In this document: positions 17,617 through 24,499 of the stretch, in pieces
Position numbering within the stretch: the stretch's first letter is position 1
How the letters are laid out: every line of letters starts with the position of its first letter
From: Sphingobacteriales bacterium
Lineage (GTDB): Bacteria > Bacteroidota > Bacteroidia > Chitinophagales > Chitinophagaceae
NCBI GenBank assembly: GCA_016200915.1
Contig: JACQDV010000006.1
Location: 42,218-106,217 of the forward strand
Length of the DNA stretch: 64,000 nt
Direction: 5' to 3'
Position numbers and translations under genes: made by a program
The notes under the pieces: model-generated
The model's input: only the letters and a program-made list of their open reading frames with translations
Database searches by the model: none
Told to the model about the DNA's origin: nothing

Positions 17617-18198
17617 ATGAACCGGCAGTCACTTGTTCAATTCTTTCTTAATTCAAATTTGGTAGCACATAATATTGCTGAAGAAATTGCCGCTGCTTTT
17701 ATTTATAAAGAGATCAGCAAAAATGAATACTTATTAAAAGAAGGCCGGATCAATGCTGAATATTTTTTCATGGAGAAAGGTTTTATGCGGGCCTTTGCAC
17801 ATGATTTAAATGGAGATGATGTTACCACTGATTTTTATTCATCAGGACAAGTAGTGTTTGAAGTATTTTCGTTTTTTAACCGGGTGCCCTCCAAAGAAAA
17901 TATTATAGCCACGGAAGATTGTACCGGATGGGAAATAAGTTATGATCAGTTGAATCATCTTTTTCATTCACTACCACAATTCAGGGAATTTGGACGGGGA
18001 GTATTGGTAAAAGGATTCTCCTCATTAAAGAACCGGATGCTTTCTCATATCACCGAAACAGCCGAGCAACGCTATGAAGCATTACTAAAAACCAATCCCG
18101 AAATTTTTCAGCATGCCGCTTTAAAACATATTGCTTCTTATTTAGGCATTACTGATTCATCCCTCAGCCGCATCCGCAAAGAATCCCTTAAAAAGTAA
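17617..18198 (+). CDS. Crp/Fnr family transcriptional regulator
   Basis: A 193-residue regulator. Residues about 5-115 are a cyclic-nucleotide-binding-like beta-roll (EYLLKEGRINAEYFFMEKGFMRAF ... GDDVTTDFYSSGQVVFE). Residues about 140-190 are a winged HTH (AEQRYEALLKTNPEIFQHAALKH, then IASYLGITDSSLSRIRKE, the recognition helix). The PRAARTxV phosphate-binding cassette of true CAP is not evident, so the ligand is unknown. A perfect CTTGTCA-AA-TGACAAG palindrome lies 14 bp downstream of the stop, in front of the next (broken) membrane-protein gene, its likely target. Confidence 0.9.
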   Translation: MNRQSLVQFFLNSNLVAHNIAEEIAAAFIYKEISKNEYLLKEGRINAEYFFMEKGFMRAFAHDLNGDDVTTDFYSSGQVVFEVFSFFNRVPSKENIIATEDCTGWEISYDQLNHLFHSLPQFREFGRGVLVKGFSSLKNRMLSHITETAEQRYEALLKTNPEIFQHAALKHIASYLGITDSSLSRIRKESLKK

Positions 18199-18211
18199 CT
18201 TCTTTTTATTT

Positions 18212-18227
18212 CTTGTCAAATGACAAG
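18212..18227. promoter_or_regulatory. Crp/Fnr-type palindromic operator CTTGTCA-AA-TGACAAG
   Basis: A perfect 7-bp inverted repeat around AA lies between the Crp/Fnr regulator gene and the membrane-protein gene that starts at 18276. The half-site TTGTCA/TGACAA is CRP/FNR-like. It lies about 50 bp upstream of the start codon, a position fit for activation or repression of the downstream gene. Confidence 0.6.
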
Positions 18228-18275
18228 AGCTTTAGTTTAATTCTGTATTTCCTTTGTATTATAAAATTATAAGCA

Positions 18276-18476
18276 ATGGAAAATTTACCTTACTACATCA
18301 ACCTGGCATTTGAACTCACCACTATTTTAACAGTGTTTTTATTTTATAAAGCCGCCGGAAATTCAAAGAAAGTATTAGTGGTTGTTTTAGTTTGGATGGC
18401 TATTCAAACATTAATTAGTGTAACCGGCTTTTATACTATACAAAAAGTTTTCCTCCCCGCTTTTTATTACTGGTGA
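18276..18476 (+). CDS. membrane protein, N-terminal half of a frameshifted gene
   Basis: A 66-codon ORF: MENLPYYINLAFELTTILTV, a second hydrophobic helix at about 32-50, and GFYTIQK, where it loses the family pattern. I read it as the 5' part of one membrane-protein gene continuing in the next ORF. In the -1 frame, from about 18437 the sequence reads TKSFPPRFLLLVMPPLVFI and joins the downstream ORF without a stop. From memory, homologues carry PPRF...PP at exactly this place. Loss of one A from the CAAAAAG run (18441-18447) would explain it. A sequencing error is the alternative. It lies behind a Crp/Fnr operator. Confidence 0.65.
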   Translation: MENLPYYINLAFELTTILTVFLFYKAAGNSKKVLVVVLVWMAIQTLISVTGFYTIQKVFLPAFYYW

Positions 18477-18976
18477 TGCCACCATTAGTATTCATCGCCG
18501 TACTTTTCAGCACTAATAAAGGAAGAATTTTTATTGATTCACTCAATATTAAGTATCTCACTATTCTTTACACCATTCGAATTCCTGTTGAGATCGTTTT
18601 ATTTTGGCTGTTTCTTCATAAAACGATTCCGCAACTAATGACGTTTGAAGGAAGAAACTTTGATATACTGGCAGGCATTTCAGCCCCCTTCATTTATTAC
18701 TTTGGCTTTATCAAAAATAAACTCAGCAATAAAATTCTTTTGGGCTGGAATATTTTATGTCTTGGCTTATTGATCAATATTGTGACCAATGCCGTGTTAT
18801 CATTGCCTTATCCTTTCCGGCAATTTGCGTTTGATCAGCCCAATATTGCCATCTTGTATTTCCCCTTTACGTGGCTGCCCGGTGTAATAGTACCAATAGT
18901 ATTATTATCACAATTAGCTTCTATAAAAATTCTTATAACACAGGAAAGAAAACTGAAAGTAATAATCATTTATTAA
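18473..18976 (+). CDS. membrane protein, C-terminal part of a frameshifted gene
   Basis: A 167-codon ORF with GTG at 18473 and ATG at 18476 (TGATG overlap with the preceding stop). It has four to five hydrophobic helices and the conserved-looking segments RIPVEIVLFWLFLHKTIPQL, MTFEGRNFDILAGISAPFIY and FRQFAFDQPNIAILYFPFTW. These belong to a Bacteroidota membrane-protein family of unknown function that I remember as a single protein of about 230 residues. Together with the 66-codon ORF upstream it would make one full-length protein. The overlap could allow coupled translation of two pieces, so loss of function is not certain. The 3' end overlaps the convergent APC permease gene by 11 bp. Confidence 0.65.
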   Translation: MMPPLVFIAVLFSTNKGRIFIDSLNIKYLTILYTIRIPVEIVLFWLFLHKTIPQLMTFEGRNFDILAGISAPFIYYFGFIKNKLSNKILLGWNILCLGLLINIVTNAVLSLPYPFRQFAFDQPNIAILYFPFTWLPGVIVPIVLLSQLASIKILITQERKLKVIIIY

Positions 18977-20324
18977 AAGGCCATTGTTTTTTATAGTTGG
19001 CATAAATAAAATAAACGATTAGACCCGTACCAAATACGGCAGCAAAATAAAGCATGATCATAAACTGAGTAGAAAAGAAAATATATAACCACATAGCGAT
19101 GGCCAGTATCACAGGCAATGGATACAAAGGCATTTTATATGCAAGCCCGGCAGTACCTTTTTTCTTTCTTAGTAACATTACTCCCACTGCCTGCGCCACA
19201 AACTGAACTATGATGCGCATAGCCAATATGCCATCAATTATATGCTTCATTTTAAAAGTAAGACTGAATATAAACGCCAGTACACACAATACCAGCAATG
19301 AAACATAAGGAAAGTTTTTAGTGGGATGTAGTTTGGCAAAAACTTTAAAGAAAGAGCCATCTGCCGCTGCAGCAAAAGGAACACGGCTATAGCCCAGCAT
19401 TACTGCAAATAAGGAAGCAAAGGCAACACACAAGATCAACCCTGTAGCAATTCTGGCAGCACCATATCCATATAACCGTTCAATAAAAGTGCTCACTACA
19501 TGATCTGCCTTTCCCATATCCTGCAAACTTTTTATTTCCTGCCAGCCGATAACACTGCTTACACTCAAATTCATAGCTAAATAAAGTACAGCAATTCCAA
19601 TGATTGAAATAAACATGCTTCTTGGAATATTCTTTCCCGGGTTTTTTATTTCCCCACCCAGGTGGCATACATTATAATATCCTAAATAACTGTAAATTGT
19701 TTTAACCGATGCCTGTCCCAGTACCACAAAAAATAATTGCCCTCCTTTAAAGCCATCATTTATTTTAGTAAGAGGAGCAAAAAAATGCCCATTACTTACG
19801 CCGCCAAAAATTATCCAACTCATTATTAATATAACTCCCATCCATAACACTACCCCTATCTTTCCAATAGATTCAATATTGCGGTATAATAAAAATGTTA
19901 CAAAGATTATCACTGAACCGGAAACAACTTTTTGTTGCCAGTCTTCCAGGGGAAATAAATAACAGAAATATTGTGAAAAACCAATAGCAGCTGATGCCGC
20001 AACCAGTGGCGCCTGTATCATTGTTTGCCATACATAAAGAAATGACATCATTTTACCTGGGCCATCTTTACCATAAGCTTCTTTTAAAAAGTTATAACTA
20101 CCTCCTGCTAATGGATATGCTGCGCCCAGTTCACTCCATATCATCGCATCAATTATAGAAAGCAACGCACCGGCAAACCAGGCGTATAAAAACCATGGCC
20201 CATTCATAACACTTACAACGATTGATAGTGTAATGAAAGGGCCAATGCCCACCATGTCAATCATGTTAAGCACGGCTGCATGAAATAATCCAAGCCGCCT
20301 TTGAAGATGTGGAGTTGAATTCAA
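18966..20324 (-). CDS. APC superfamily amino acid permease
   Basis: A 452-residue, 12-helix membrane transporter. Helix 1 contains MVGIGPFITLSIVV, the unwound G-x-G segment of the APC fold, followed by WFAGALLSIIDAMIWSELGAAYPLAGGSYNFL, the classic helix 2/3 motif of amino acid-polyamine-organocation permeases. NVCHLGGEIKNPGKNIPRSM matches the conserved E-x-x-NP-x-x-x-x-PR motif before helix 7. The closest look is to LAT-type or basic amino acid permeases; substrate cannot be deduced. It is a single gene in the inner membrane, and its 3' end overlaps the convergent membrane-protein gene by 11 bp. Confidence 0.9.
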   Translation of the reverse strand: MNSTPHLQRRLGLFHAAVLNMIDMVGIGPFITLSIVVSVMNGPWFLYAWFAGALLSIIDAMIWSELGAAYPLAGGSYNFLKEAYGKDGPGKMMSFLYVWQTMIQAPLVAASAAIGFSQYFCYLFPLEDWQQKVVSGSVIIFVTFLLYRNIESIGKIGVVLWMGVILIMSWIIFGGVSNGHFFAPLTKINDGFKGGQLFFVVLGQASVKTIYSYLGYYNVCHLGGEIKNPGKNIPRSMFISIIGIAVLYLAMNLSVSSVIGWQEIKSLQDMGKADHVVSTFIERLYGYGAARIATGLILCVAFASLFAVMLGYSRVPFAAAADGSFFKVFAKLHPTKNFPYVSLLVLCVLAFIFSLTFKMKHIIDGILAMRIIVQFVAQAVGVMLLRKKKGTAGLAYKMPLYPLPVILAIAMWLYIFFSTQFMIMLYFAAVFGTGLIVYFIYANYKKQWPFNK

Positions 20325-20364
20325 CTTTTAAAAAGAATTTCCCTGCAAGATGCAGTAAAATAAA

Positions 20365-21888
20365 TTAATGTATGAATTTGTATGCATAAACATTCCCGCT
20401 CATATCCGTTACAGAAACAATATACAAACCGCGGGATACATTTCCTGGAAGAACAATTGGAATACGCTGGTTAAAGGCTGCTTTACCAGTTGTGGATGAG
20501 ATAATAGCTCCGTTAGTATTGAAAACTGAAATTTTTATCTGGTTGTTATTTTTTCTGTTATAAATCAGGAACACTTCTCCGGAAAGTGTATTGATCAGCC
20601 TGTAATCATTACTGAGTGGTTTTATAAAACGGTTATTGATCTGAATAAGATATGAGTAAGTTTTAAAACCTGAAGAATTAATAAAAACGGTCCGGTAATA
20701 ATATGATTCTTTTTTTAAATCTCTGTCCCAAAAAGAAACCAACCCGGCTAATCCATCACCCGCATTATACGTTGAAACTACCTCCCAGTCGTATATATCT
20801 GTGCTGCGCTCAATCACAACTTTCTTTGTATCGCTCAGCAAATTTTTGATGTTTAGGTCAATCTTATTCTCATTCTTATATGGGAATCCTGAGAATACAA
20901 GATCATTATGCGGCAGAACAACATTCACATTGGTGATATTGGTGAAATTAATTCTTAAAGCATCGCTTCCATTGCTGCTTTGATTGGGCGAAATGCTAAT
21001 TCCATCATTTGTAATGTACATCAGTACTTGCCTGTCTTTTACGTAAGTTGAAGCAAGGTCACAAAGCGTTATATAAATTCTGGTTGCACCGTTAATGGGC
21101 ACAGAAAGATTGCCGGCTTCATAAAAATTATTAAATTGACTGTCACTATTCCAGTTACCCCAAATTGTGTTATTTGCCGGAGTGGATTCATTTCCATCAA
21201 AAACTTCGCTGCCGGTAGATGGTTCGTAGTATAGTTTTAATCCATCAATGGGTATATCATTTGTTTCCTGGGAATTTCCTATGTTCTGCAGTTTGAGCCG
21301 TGTTAAACTTAACCCGCTAATACTTCCCGGATTGATTACAAAAGAACCAACCACCTTTGAAGTGCAATCACCATTTCCATCGGGAACATTTGCCACCACC
21401 GAAGGATGTGGCAAATTGGTAATATCAATTACCTGAAAATGTTTTTCGTTATATCCAACTGTGCTGCCATTAGGTGCTGAGGGTACCCATGGACCCGAAG
21501 CTACCGGGCAATATTTGGCAAATACAGATACGTACACATCAGAACCCGCGGTCCATTCTGACCCAAAATTTGAGGGAGAATAATTAGAAGTACGTTTATA
21601 ATATATCGCATCATCACAATTCCAGTTCCCATCCTGACCACTGTAAGTATTATACACATATTCCGTTCCGTTTCCATTACCACTAACATTATCAGTTACC
21701 CAAAAACGAGCTGATAAGTAGTCAATATTATTATAATTGTTACGATGGAGTGTGGCATATGTATATGCTTCTTTTTCCAGGTAGCCATATTCGCCCAATC
21801 CGGCACCGCCACCTGTAGTTATTAAGGGCTGTGCTTTGGTAAAAATTGGTACCACAAAAAATAATAAAATATTAAAGAGAAATCTCAT
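20365..21888 (-). CDS. T9SS-secreted hypothetical surface protein
   Basis: About 507 residues from the preferred start at 21888 (MRFLFNILLFFVVPIFTKAQ, signal peptide; an ATG at 21900 also exists). Residues about 20-310 are an Asn/Ser/Gly-rich beta-structure with CDD, YCPVAS and DGNGDCTSK segments, and no enzyme motif is seen. Residues about 335-420 resemble a fibronectin-like fold (KVVIERSTDIYDWEVVSTYNAG). The last about 80 residues (SGEVFLIYNRKNNNQIKISVFNTNGAIISS ... SRGLYIVSVTD ... AYKFIH) are a type A sorting domain, so secretion by the type IX system is expected. Probably structural or adhesive. Confidence 0.75.
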   Translation of the reverse strand: MRFLFNILLFFVVPIFTKAQPLITTGGGAGLGEYGYLEKEAYTYATLHRNNYNNIDYLSARFWVTDNVSGNGNGTEYVYNTYSGQDGNWNCDDAIYYKRTSNYSPSNFGSEWTAGSDVYVSVFAKYCPVASGPWVPSAPNGSTVGYNEKHFQVIDITNLPHPSVVANVPDGNGDCTSKVVGSFVINPGSISGLSLTRLKLQNIGNSQETNDIPIDGLKLYYEPSTGSEVFDGNESTPANNTIWGNWNSDSQFNNFYEAGNLSVPINGATRIYITLCDLASTYVKDRQVLMYITNDGISISPNQSSNGSDALRINFTNITNVNVVLPHNDLVFSGFPYKNENKIDLNIKNLLSDTKKVVIERSTDIYDWEVVSTYNAGDGLAGLVSFWDRDLKKESYYYRTVFINSSGFKTYSYLIQINNRFIKPLSNDYRLINTLSGEVFLIYNRKNNNQIKISVFNTNGAIISSTTGKAAFNQRIPIVLPGNVSRGLYIVSVTDMSGNVYAYKFIH

Positions 21889-22176
21889 TACCCCAATCAT
21901 TTGTCAAATTATAATAAGCGAAAGGTTCTCTCTTGGTGTAGCATTCAAAGGATGGGATATGGAGTAATTGAAAAGGCAAAATCTTAATGACCCAAAGTAC
22001 TAAAAAATAAATAAACCGCATTAAAAGGTTTGGATATTTAATGAAAATACGACAGCAATTATAGTTTTTGTTGAAAGAACTTTCTTATTTATAAAGTTTA
22101 ATAATCTTCACAAGTACTTATTTATACTAACCCGGCCTGGGATTGGGATTTTGGTTAAAAAGTGATTAAACAAATA

Positions 22177-22230
22177 TCCCGCCATGTGGCGGGACGCTAA
22201 TCAGGTAACCATTAACCATTAAACCTTATC
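22177..22230 (+). repeat. REP-like repeat, copy A
   Basis: Hairpin CCCGCC-atgt-GGCGGG followed by a conserved tail beginning ACGCTAATCAG and ending ACCATTAAACCTTATC. Copy B at 22453-22505 has the same arms, a different loop and an almost identical tail. The tail runs on into CTATGAAAAA here, resembling a leader plus start codon. Confidence 0.75.
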
Positions 22231-22296
22231 CTATGAAAAACCACACATATAGTCGATGATCTGATACCGATGGTTGCAATAATGTTTGAAAATAAA

Positions 22297-22407
22297 TTAG
22301 TCTGCTTTGGATAGCAGCTTGTCTAATGCAGCATAAATCAGCAAGCCTTCCGGATTGGCAGCGAAATCGATTGCAATAATTTGATTTCTATGAATGAACT
22401 TTTACAG
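22297..22407 (-). pseudogene. possible remnant of a coding sequence (C-terminal fragment)
   Basis: On the minus strand an open frame of about 35 codons ends IAIDFAANPEGLLIY, then ALDKLLSKAD and TAA (22297-22299). The amino acid pattern looks like genuine protein, but it has no start codon, is preceded by a stop, and lies between two REP-like repeats. It may be the tail of a deleted gene. The evidence is weak. Confidence 0.25.
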
Positions 22408-22452
22408 ACAGAAAAATATACTTAAGAAGATAAAAAGGGCTAAAAAAAATTG

Positions 22453-22505
22453 TCCCGCCGGGAGGCGGGACGCTAATCAGTTACCATTAACCATTAAACC
22501 TTATC
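22453..22505 (+). repeat. REP-like repeat, copy B
   Basis: TCCCGCC-ggga-GGCGGGA hairpin plus the conserved tail, differing from copy A by the hairpin loop and by one missing G and one base in the tail. It lies 54 bp beyond the end of the thioredoxin-like gene (on the minus strand). Confidence 0.75.
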
Positions 22506-22558
22506 ATATAGGTGCAATATACAACTTTTTTAAATTCCAAACACACCTATAAATTTTT

Positions 22559-23107
22559 TTACCATTCCGGCTTAAATTTTTGCCGGAAGGTTTCAAAGGT
22601 TTGCTTACCAAAATTGCCTTCGCCGAAATATTTAGCTATAGGCTCCAATTCAGATGGCTTCATGTAACCGGCAATATTTTGCGGATCGGCTGTTTTATCA
22701 TTAATAATTACTGTAGTCGGAAAACTTAAGTCGCCACCCGTGAGGTAAATGGCAATTTCATTAATGCGGTATTGCTTATTGTATTTAAAAACCCGGCCAT
22801 TCCAGTTTAATGAATCTTTTGTTTCAGCATTTAATTTAACCGGATAAAATTTATCTTCTAAATACGTTACTACTTTTTCATTTGAATAAGTATTCTTATC
22901 CATCACCTTGCACCAGCCACACCAGTCGGTATATAAATCAATAAGCAGGGGTTTTGGATTTGTTTTCATAGCTGCCTGTGCTTCTGCCAGCGTCATCCAT
23001 TTTAATTTAGATTTTGGAGGTGTTTTACTAAATGAATAAACCAGCAGTACAGCCGGAATTAAAAATATGAGGCTGCGTACCTTTTGCATACTAAATTTGT
23101 TGTTCAT
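22559..23107 (-). CDS. thioredoxin-family protein, exported or membrane-anchored
   Basis: A 182-residue protein. An N-terminal hydrophobic segment (about residues 9-26, VRSLIFLIPAVLLVYSFS) acts as signal or anchor. The thioredoxin-like domain starts MTLAEAQAAMKTNPKPLLIDLYTDWCGWCKVMDKNTYSNEKVV, with active site WCGWCK and the following asparagine/tyrosine pattern of DUF255/thioredoxin_7 proteins. LSFPTTVIINDK supplies the conserved cis-Pro (about residue 131). It probably works as a periplasmic thiol-disulfide reductase. A TAacTTTG promoter lies just upstream, in the divergent spacer shared with ubiX. Confidence 0.85.
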   Translation of the reverse strand: MNNKFSMQKVRSLIFLIPAVLLVYSFSKTPPKSKLKWMTLAEAQAAMKTNPKPLLIDLYTDWCGWCKVMDKNTYSNEKVVTYLEDKFYPVKLNAETKDSLNWNGRVFKYNKQYRINEIAIYLTGGDLSFPTTVIINDKTADPQNIAGYMKPSELEPIAKYFGEGNFGKQTFETFRQKFKPEW

Positions 23108-23111
23108 ACTG

Positions 23112-23119
23112 CAAAGTTA
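23112..23119 (-). promoter_or_regulatory. -7 element for the thioredoxin-family gene
   Basis: On the minus strand TAACTTTG followed by CAGTATG: a TAnnTTTG element 4 bp before the ATG at 23107. This predicts a nearly leaderless mRNA. Confidence 0.6.
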
Positions 23120-23127
23120 AACGCTGA

Positions 23128-23688
23128 ATGGAGAACAAAATTGTCATTTGTATTACTGGTGCCAGTGGTTCAGTTTATGCCAAAGTACTTCTGGATAAAC
23201 TTTTAACATTAAACAAACAGTACACTGCTTTATCGGTAGTGATGACTACCAATGCCCGTGAAGTATGGCAAACAGAATTGGGAAACGATGATTACAAAAA
23301 TTACCCGGTTAAATTCTATGAACAAACTGATTTCATGGCTCCTTTTGCTTCCGGATCGGGACAATACAATACCATGATTATAGTCCCCTGCTCAATGGGA
23401 ACGCTGGGAAGAATTGCCGGAGGCGTTTCTAATGATCTTATCACAAGAGCTGCAGATGTTGTTTTAAAAGAAAGAAGAAAACTGATTTGTGTGGTGAGAG
23501 AAACTCCATATAACCTCATTCACATCCGAAATATGGAAACAGTGACATTGGCCGGTGGCATCATTTGCCCGGCTACCCCGTCTTTTTACAGCAGACCGGC
23601 TACCATTGAAGAAGTTGCTGCAACAGTTGTTGACCGGGTGTTGGATATTGCAGGTTTTGATATAAGCACTTTTCGCTGGGGCAAATAA
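23128..23688 (+). CDS. ubiX: UbiX family flavin prenyltransferase
   Basis: A 186-residue flavoprotein. It opens IVICITGASGSVYAKVLLDKLL, the FMN-binding GASG motif, and has the conserved MIIVPCSMGTLGRIAGGVSNDLI and RRKLICVVRETPYNLIHIRNM (P-x-x-x-x-H-x-x-N-M) segments. UbiX prenylates FMN to make the prFMN cofactor used by UbiD-type decarboxylases. No UbiD gene is in this window. Length is normal for the family. It is divergent from the thioredoxin-like gene and ends in a bidirectional terminator. Confidence 0.93.
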   Translation: MENKIVICITGASGSVYAKVLLDKLLTLNKQYTALSVVMTTNAREVWQTELGNDDYKNYPVKFYEQTDFMAPFASGSGQYNTMIIVPCSMGTLGRIAGGVSNDLITRAADVVLKERRKLICVVRETPYNLIHIRNMETVTLAGGIICPATPSFYSRPATIEEVAATVVDRVLDIAGFDISTFRWGK

Positions 23689-23689
23689 A

Positions 23690-23717
23690 AAAGGGCTATG
23701 AATTATCATAACCCTTT
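23690..23717. terminator. bidirectional terminator between ubiX and the LolA-like gene
   Basis: AAAGGG-c-TATGA-atta-TCATA-a-CCCTTT: an 11-bp stem with one mismatch, A-rich on the left and T-rich on the right, so it can serve both convergent genes. Confidence 0.75.
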
Positions 23718-23737
23718 AAATATATTTTATTACCATT

Positions 23738-24403
23738 TTATCTCAAATCGATCACTTCCACTCCCGGGTATTTCTTTTGATCAAATACAAACTGATCATC
23801 TGTAATAGCAGCATTAGGTGCAGAGCTATTTACTGTTATGCTGTATTTATTACCATCTTTATTCAGCACTTTTGTTCCGCTGATGGTTTTAGTGGTTTTA
23901 TCAACCCATAATAAAACCTTGAAGAAAGGTTTATTCTTATCATAAGGTGTCATTTCTATTTCCTGAGTGGCCTTGCCATTTAATTTGATGTCGGCATTCA
24001 ATTTATACAGAAAGTCTTTATCATAAAAATTGGTAAACAATTTTTGAGGAGTAATAGTATTGGCTGAATTATCTACTTTAGAGACCTGTACTTCATTGGA
24101 TCTTTTATCATAAGTCCAGGTATTAGTACCATCACAAAAAATTTCCTGTCCCGCAAAAGTTACCCTATACTTGGTTCCTTTCATCAGCATGGTACCTTTT
24201 TTTGTTTCATTGGTTTTGCCATTGGCAGATTCTAATTTAAAAGTAAAACCAGCCTTTAAAGTCTTGTATGCTTTTACTTTAGCACTGGCTGCATCCAGCA
24301 CTTTCTTGGCTTCCGGATCATTTTGACCAAATCCTTTTTGTTGAGCATTTACCAGTAAACAAAGGGCTGCAAGGGAAAAAGCTGTCGATAAAATTCTTTT
24401 CAT
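23738..24403 (-). CDS. LolA-like outer membrane lipoprotein carrier protein
   Basis: A 221-residue periplasmic protein with signal peptide MKRILSTAFSLAALCLLVNAQ. The mature part (VLDAASAKVKAYKTLKAGFTFKLES ... KGTMLMKGTKYRVTFAGQEIFCDGTNTWTYDKRSNEVQVSKVD) has the half-barrel pattern of the LolA/DUF4292 group. The WTYD-x-x-x-x-E-V strand is seen in LolA of many Bacteroidota. Its expected role is to carry lipoproteins across the periplasm, though some paralogues differ. It is downstream of ftsK on the same strand with its own TAnnTTTG promoter, a common Bacteroidota gene order. Confidence 0.85.
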   Translation of the reverse strand: MKRILSTAFSLAALCLLVNAQQKGFGQNDPEAKKVLDAASAKVKAYKTLKAGFTFKLESANGKTNETKKGTMLMKGTKYRVTFAGQEIFCDGTNTWTYDKRSNEVQVSKVDNSANTITPQKLFTNFYDKDFLYKLNADIKLNGKATQEIEMTPYDKNKPFFKVLLWVDKTTKTISGTKVLNKDGNKYSITVNSSAPNAAITDDQFVFDQKKYPGVEVIDLR

Positions 24404-24434
24404 TTTAAAAATTTAAATAATGTCTTAAGCGGCG

Positions 24435-24442
24435 CAAAGATA
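24435..24442 (-). promoter_or_regulatory. -7 element of the LolA-like gene
   Basis: Minus-strand TATCTTTG followed by CGCCG, matching TAnnTTTG, 32 bp upstream of the ATG at 24403. Confidence 0.6.
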
Positions 24443-24499
24443 TGTGTTAGACGTAGATTAGAGATGATGTTTATTGGTTGCAGCTGTTTTACAAAATTC

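Larger units (their letters stand above)
21901..22558. other. 658-bp gene-poor region with two REP-like repeats
   Basis: No full gene is visible. It contains two direct copies of a hairpin-tailed repeat (22177-22230 and 22453-22505) and, between them on the minus strand, about 110 bp that reads like the end of a coding region. The first 270 bp are plain AT-rich sequence. A TCCCGCC hairpin close to the end of the thioredoxin-like gene could terminate it. Confidence 0.6.

Noticed and set aside
18441..18447. Programmed -1 ribosomal frameshift at CAAAAAG
   Set aside because: The phase (CAA AAA G) is not the canonical X XXY YYZ slippery heptamer and I see no strong downstream stem, so a simple deletion or sequencing error is more likely.
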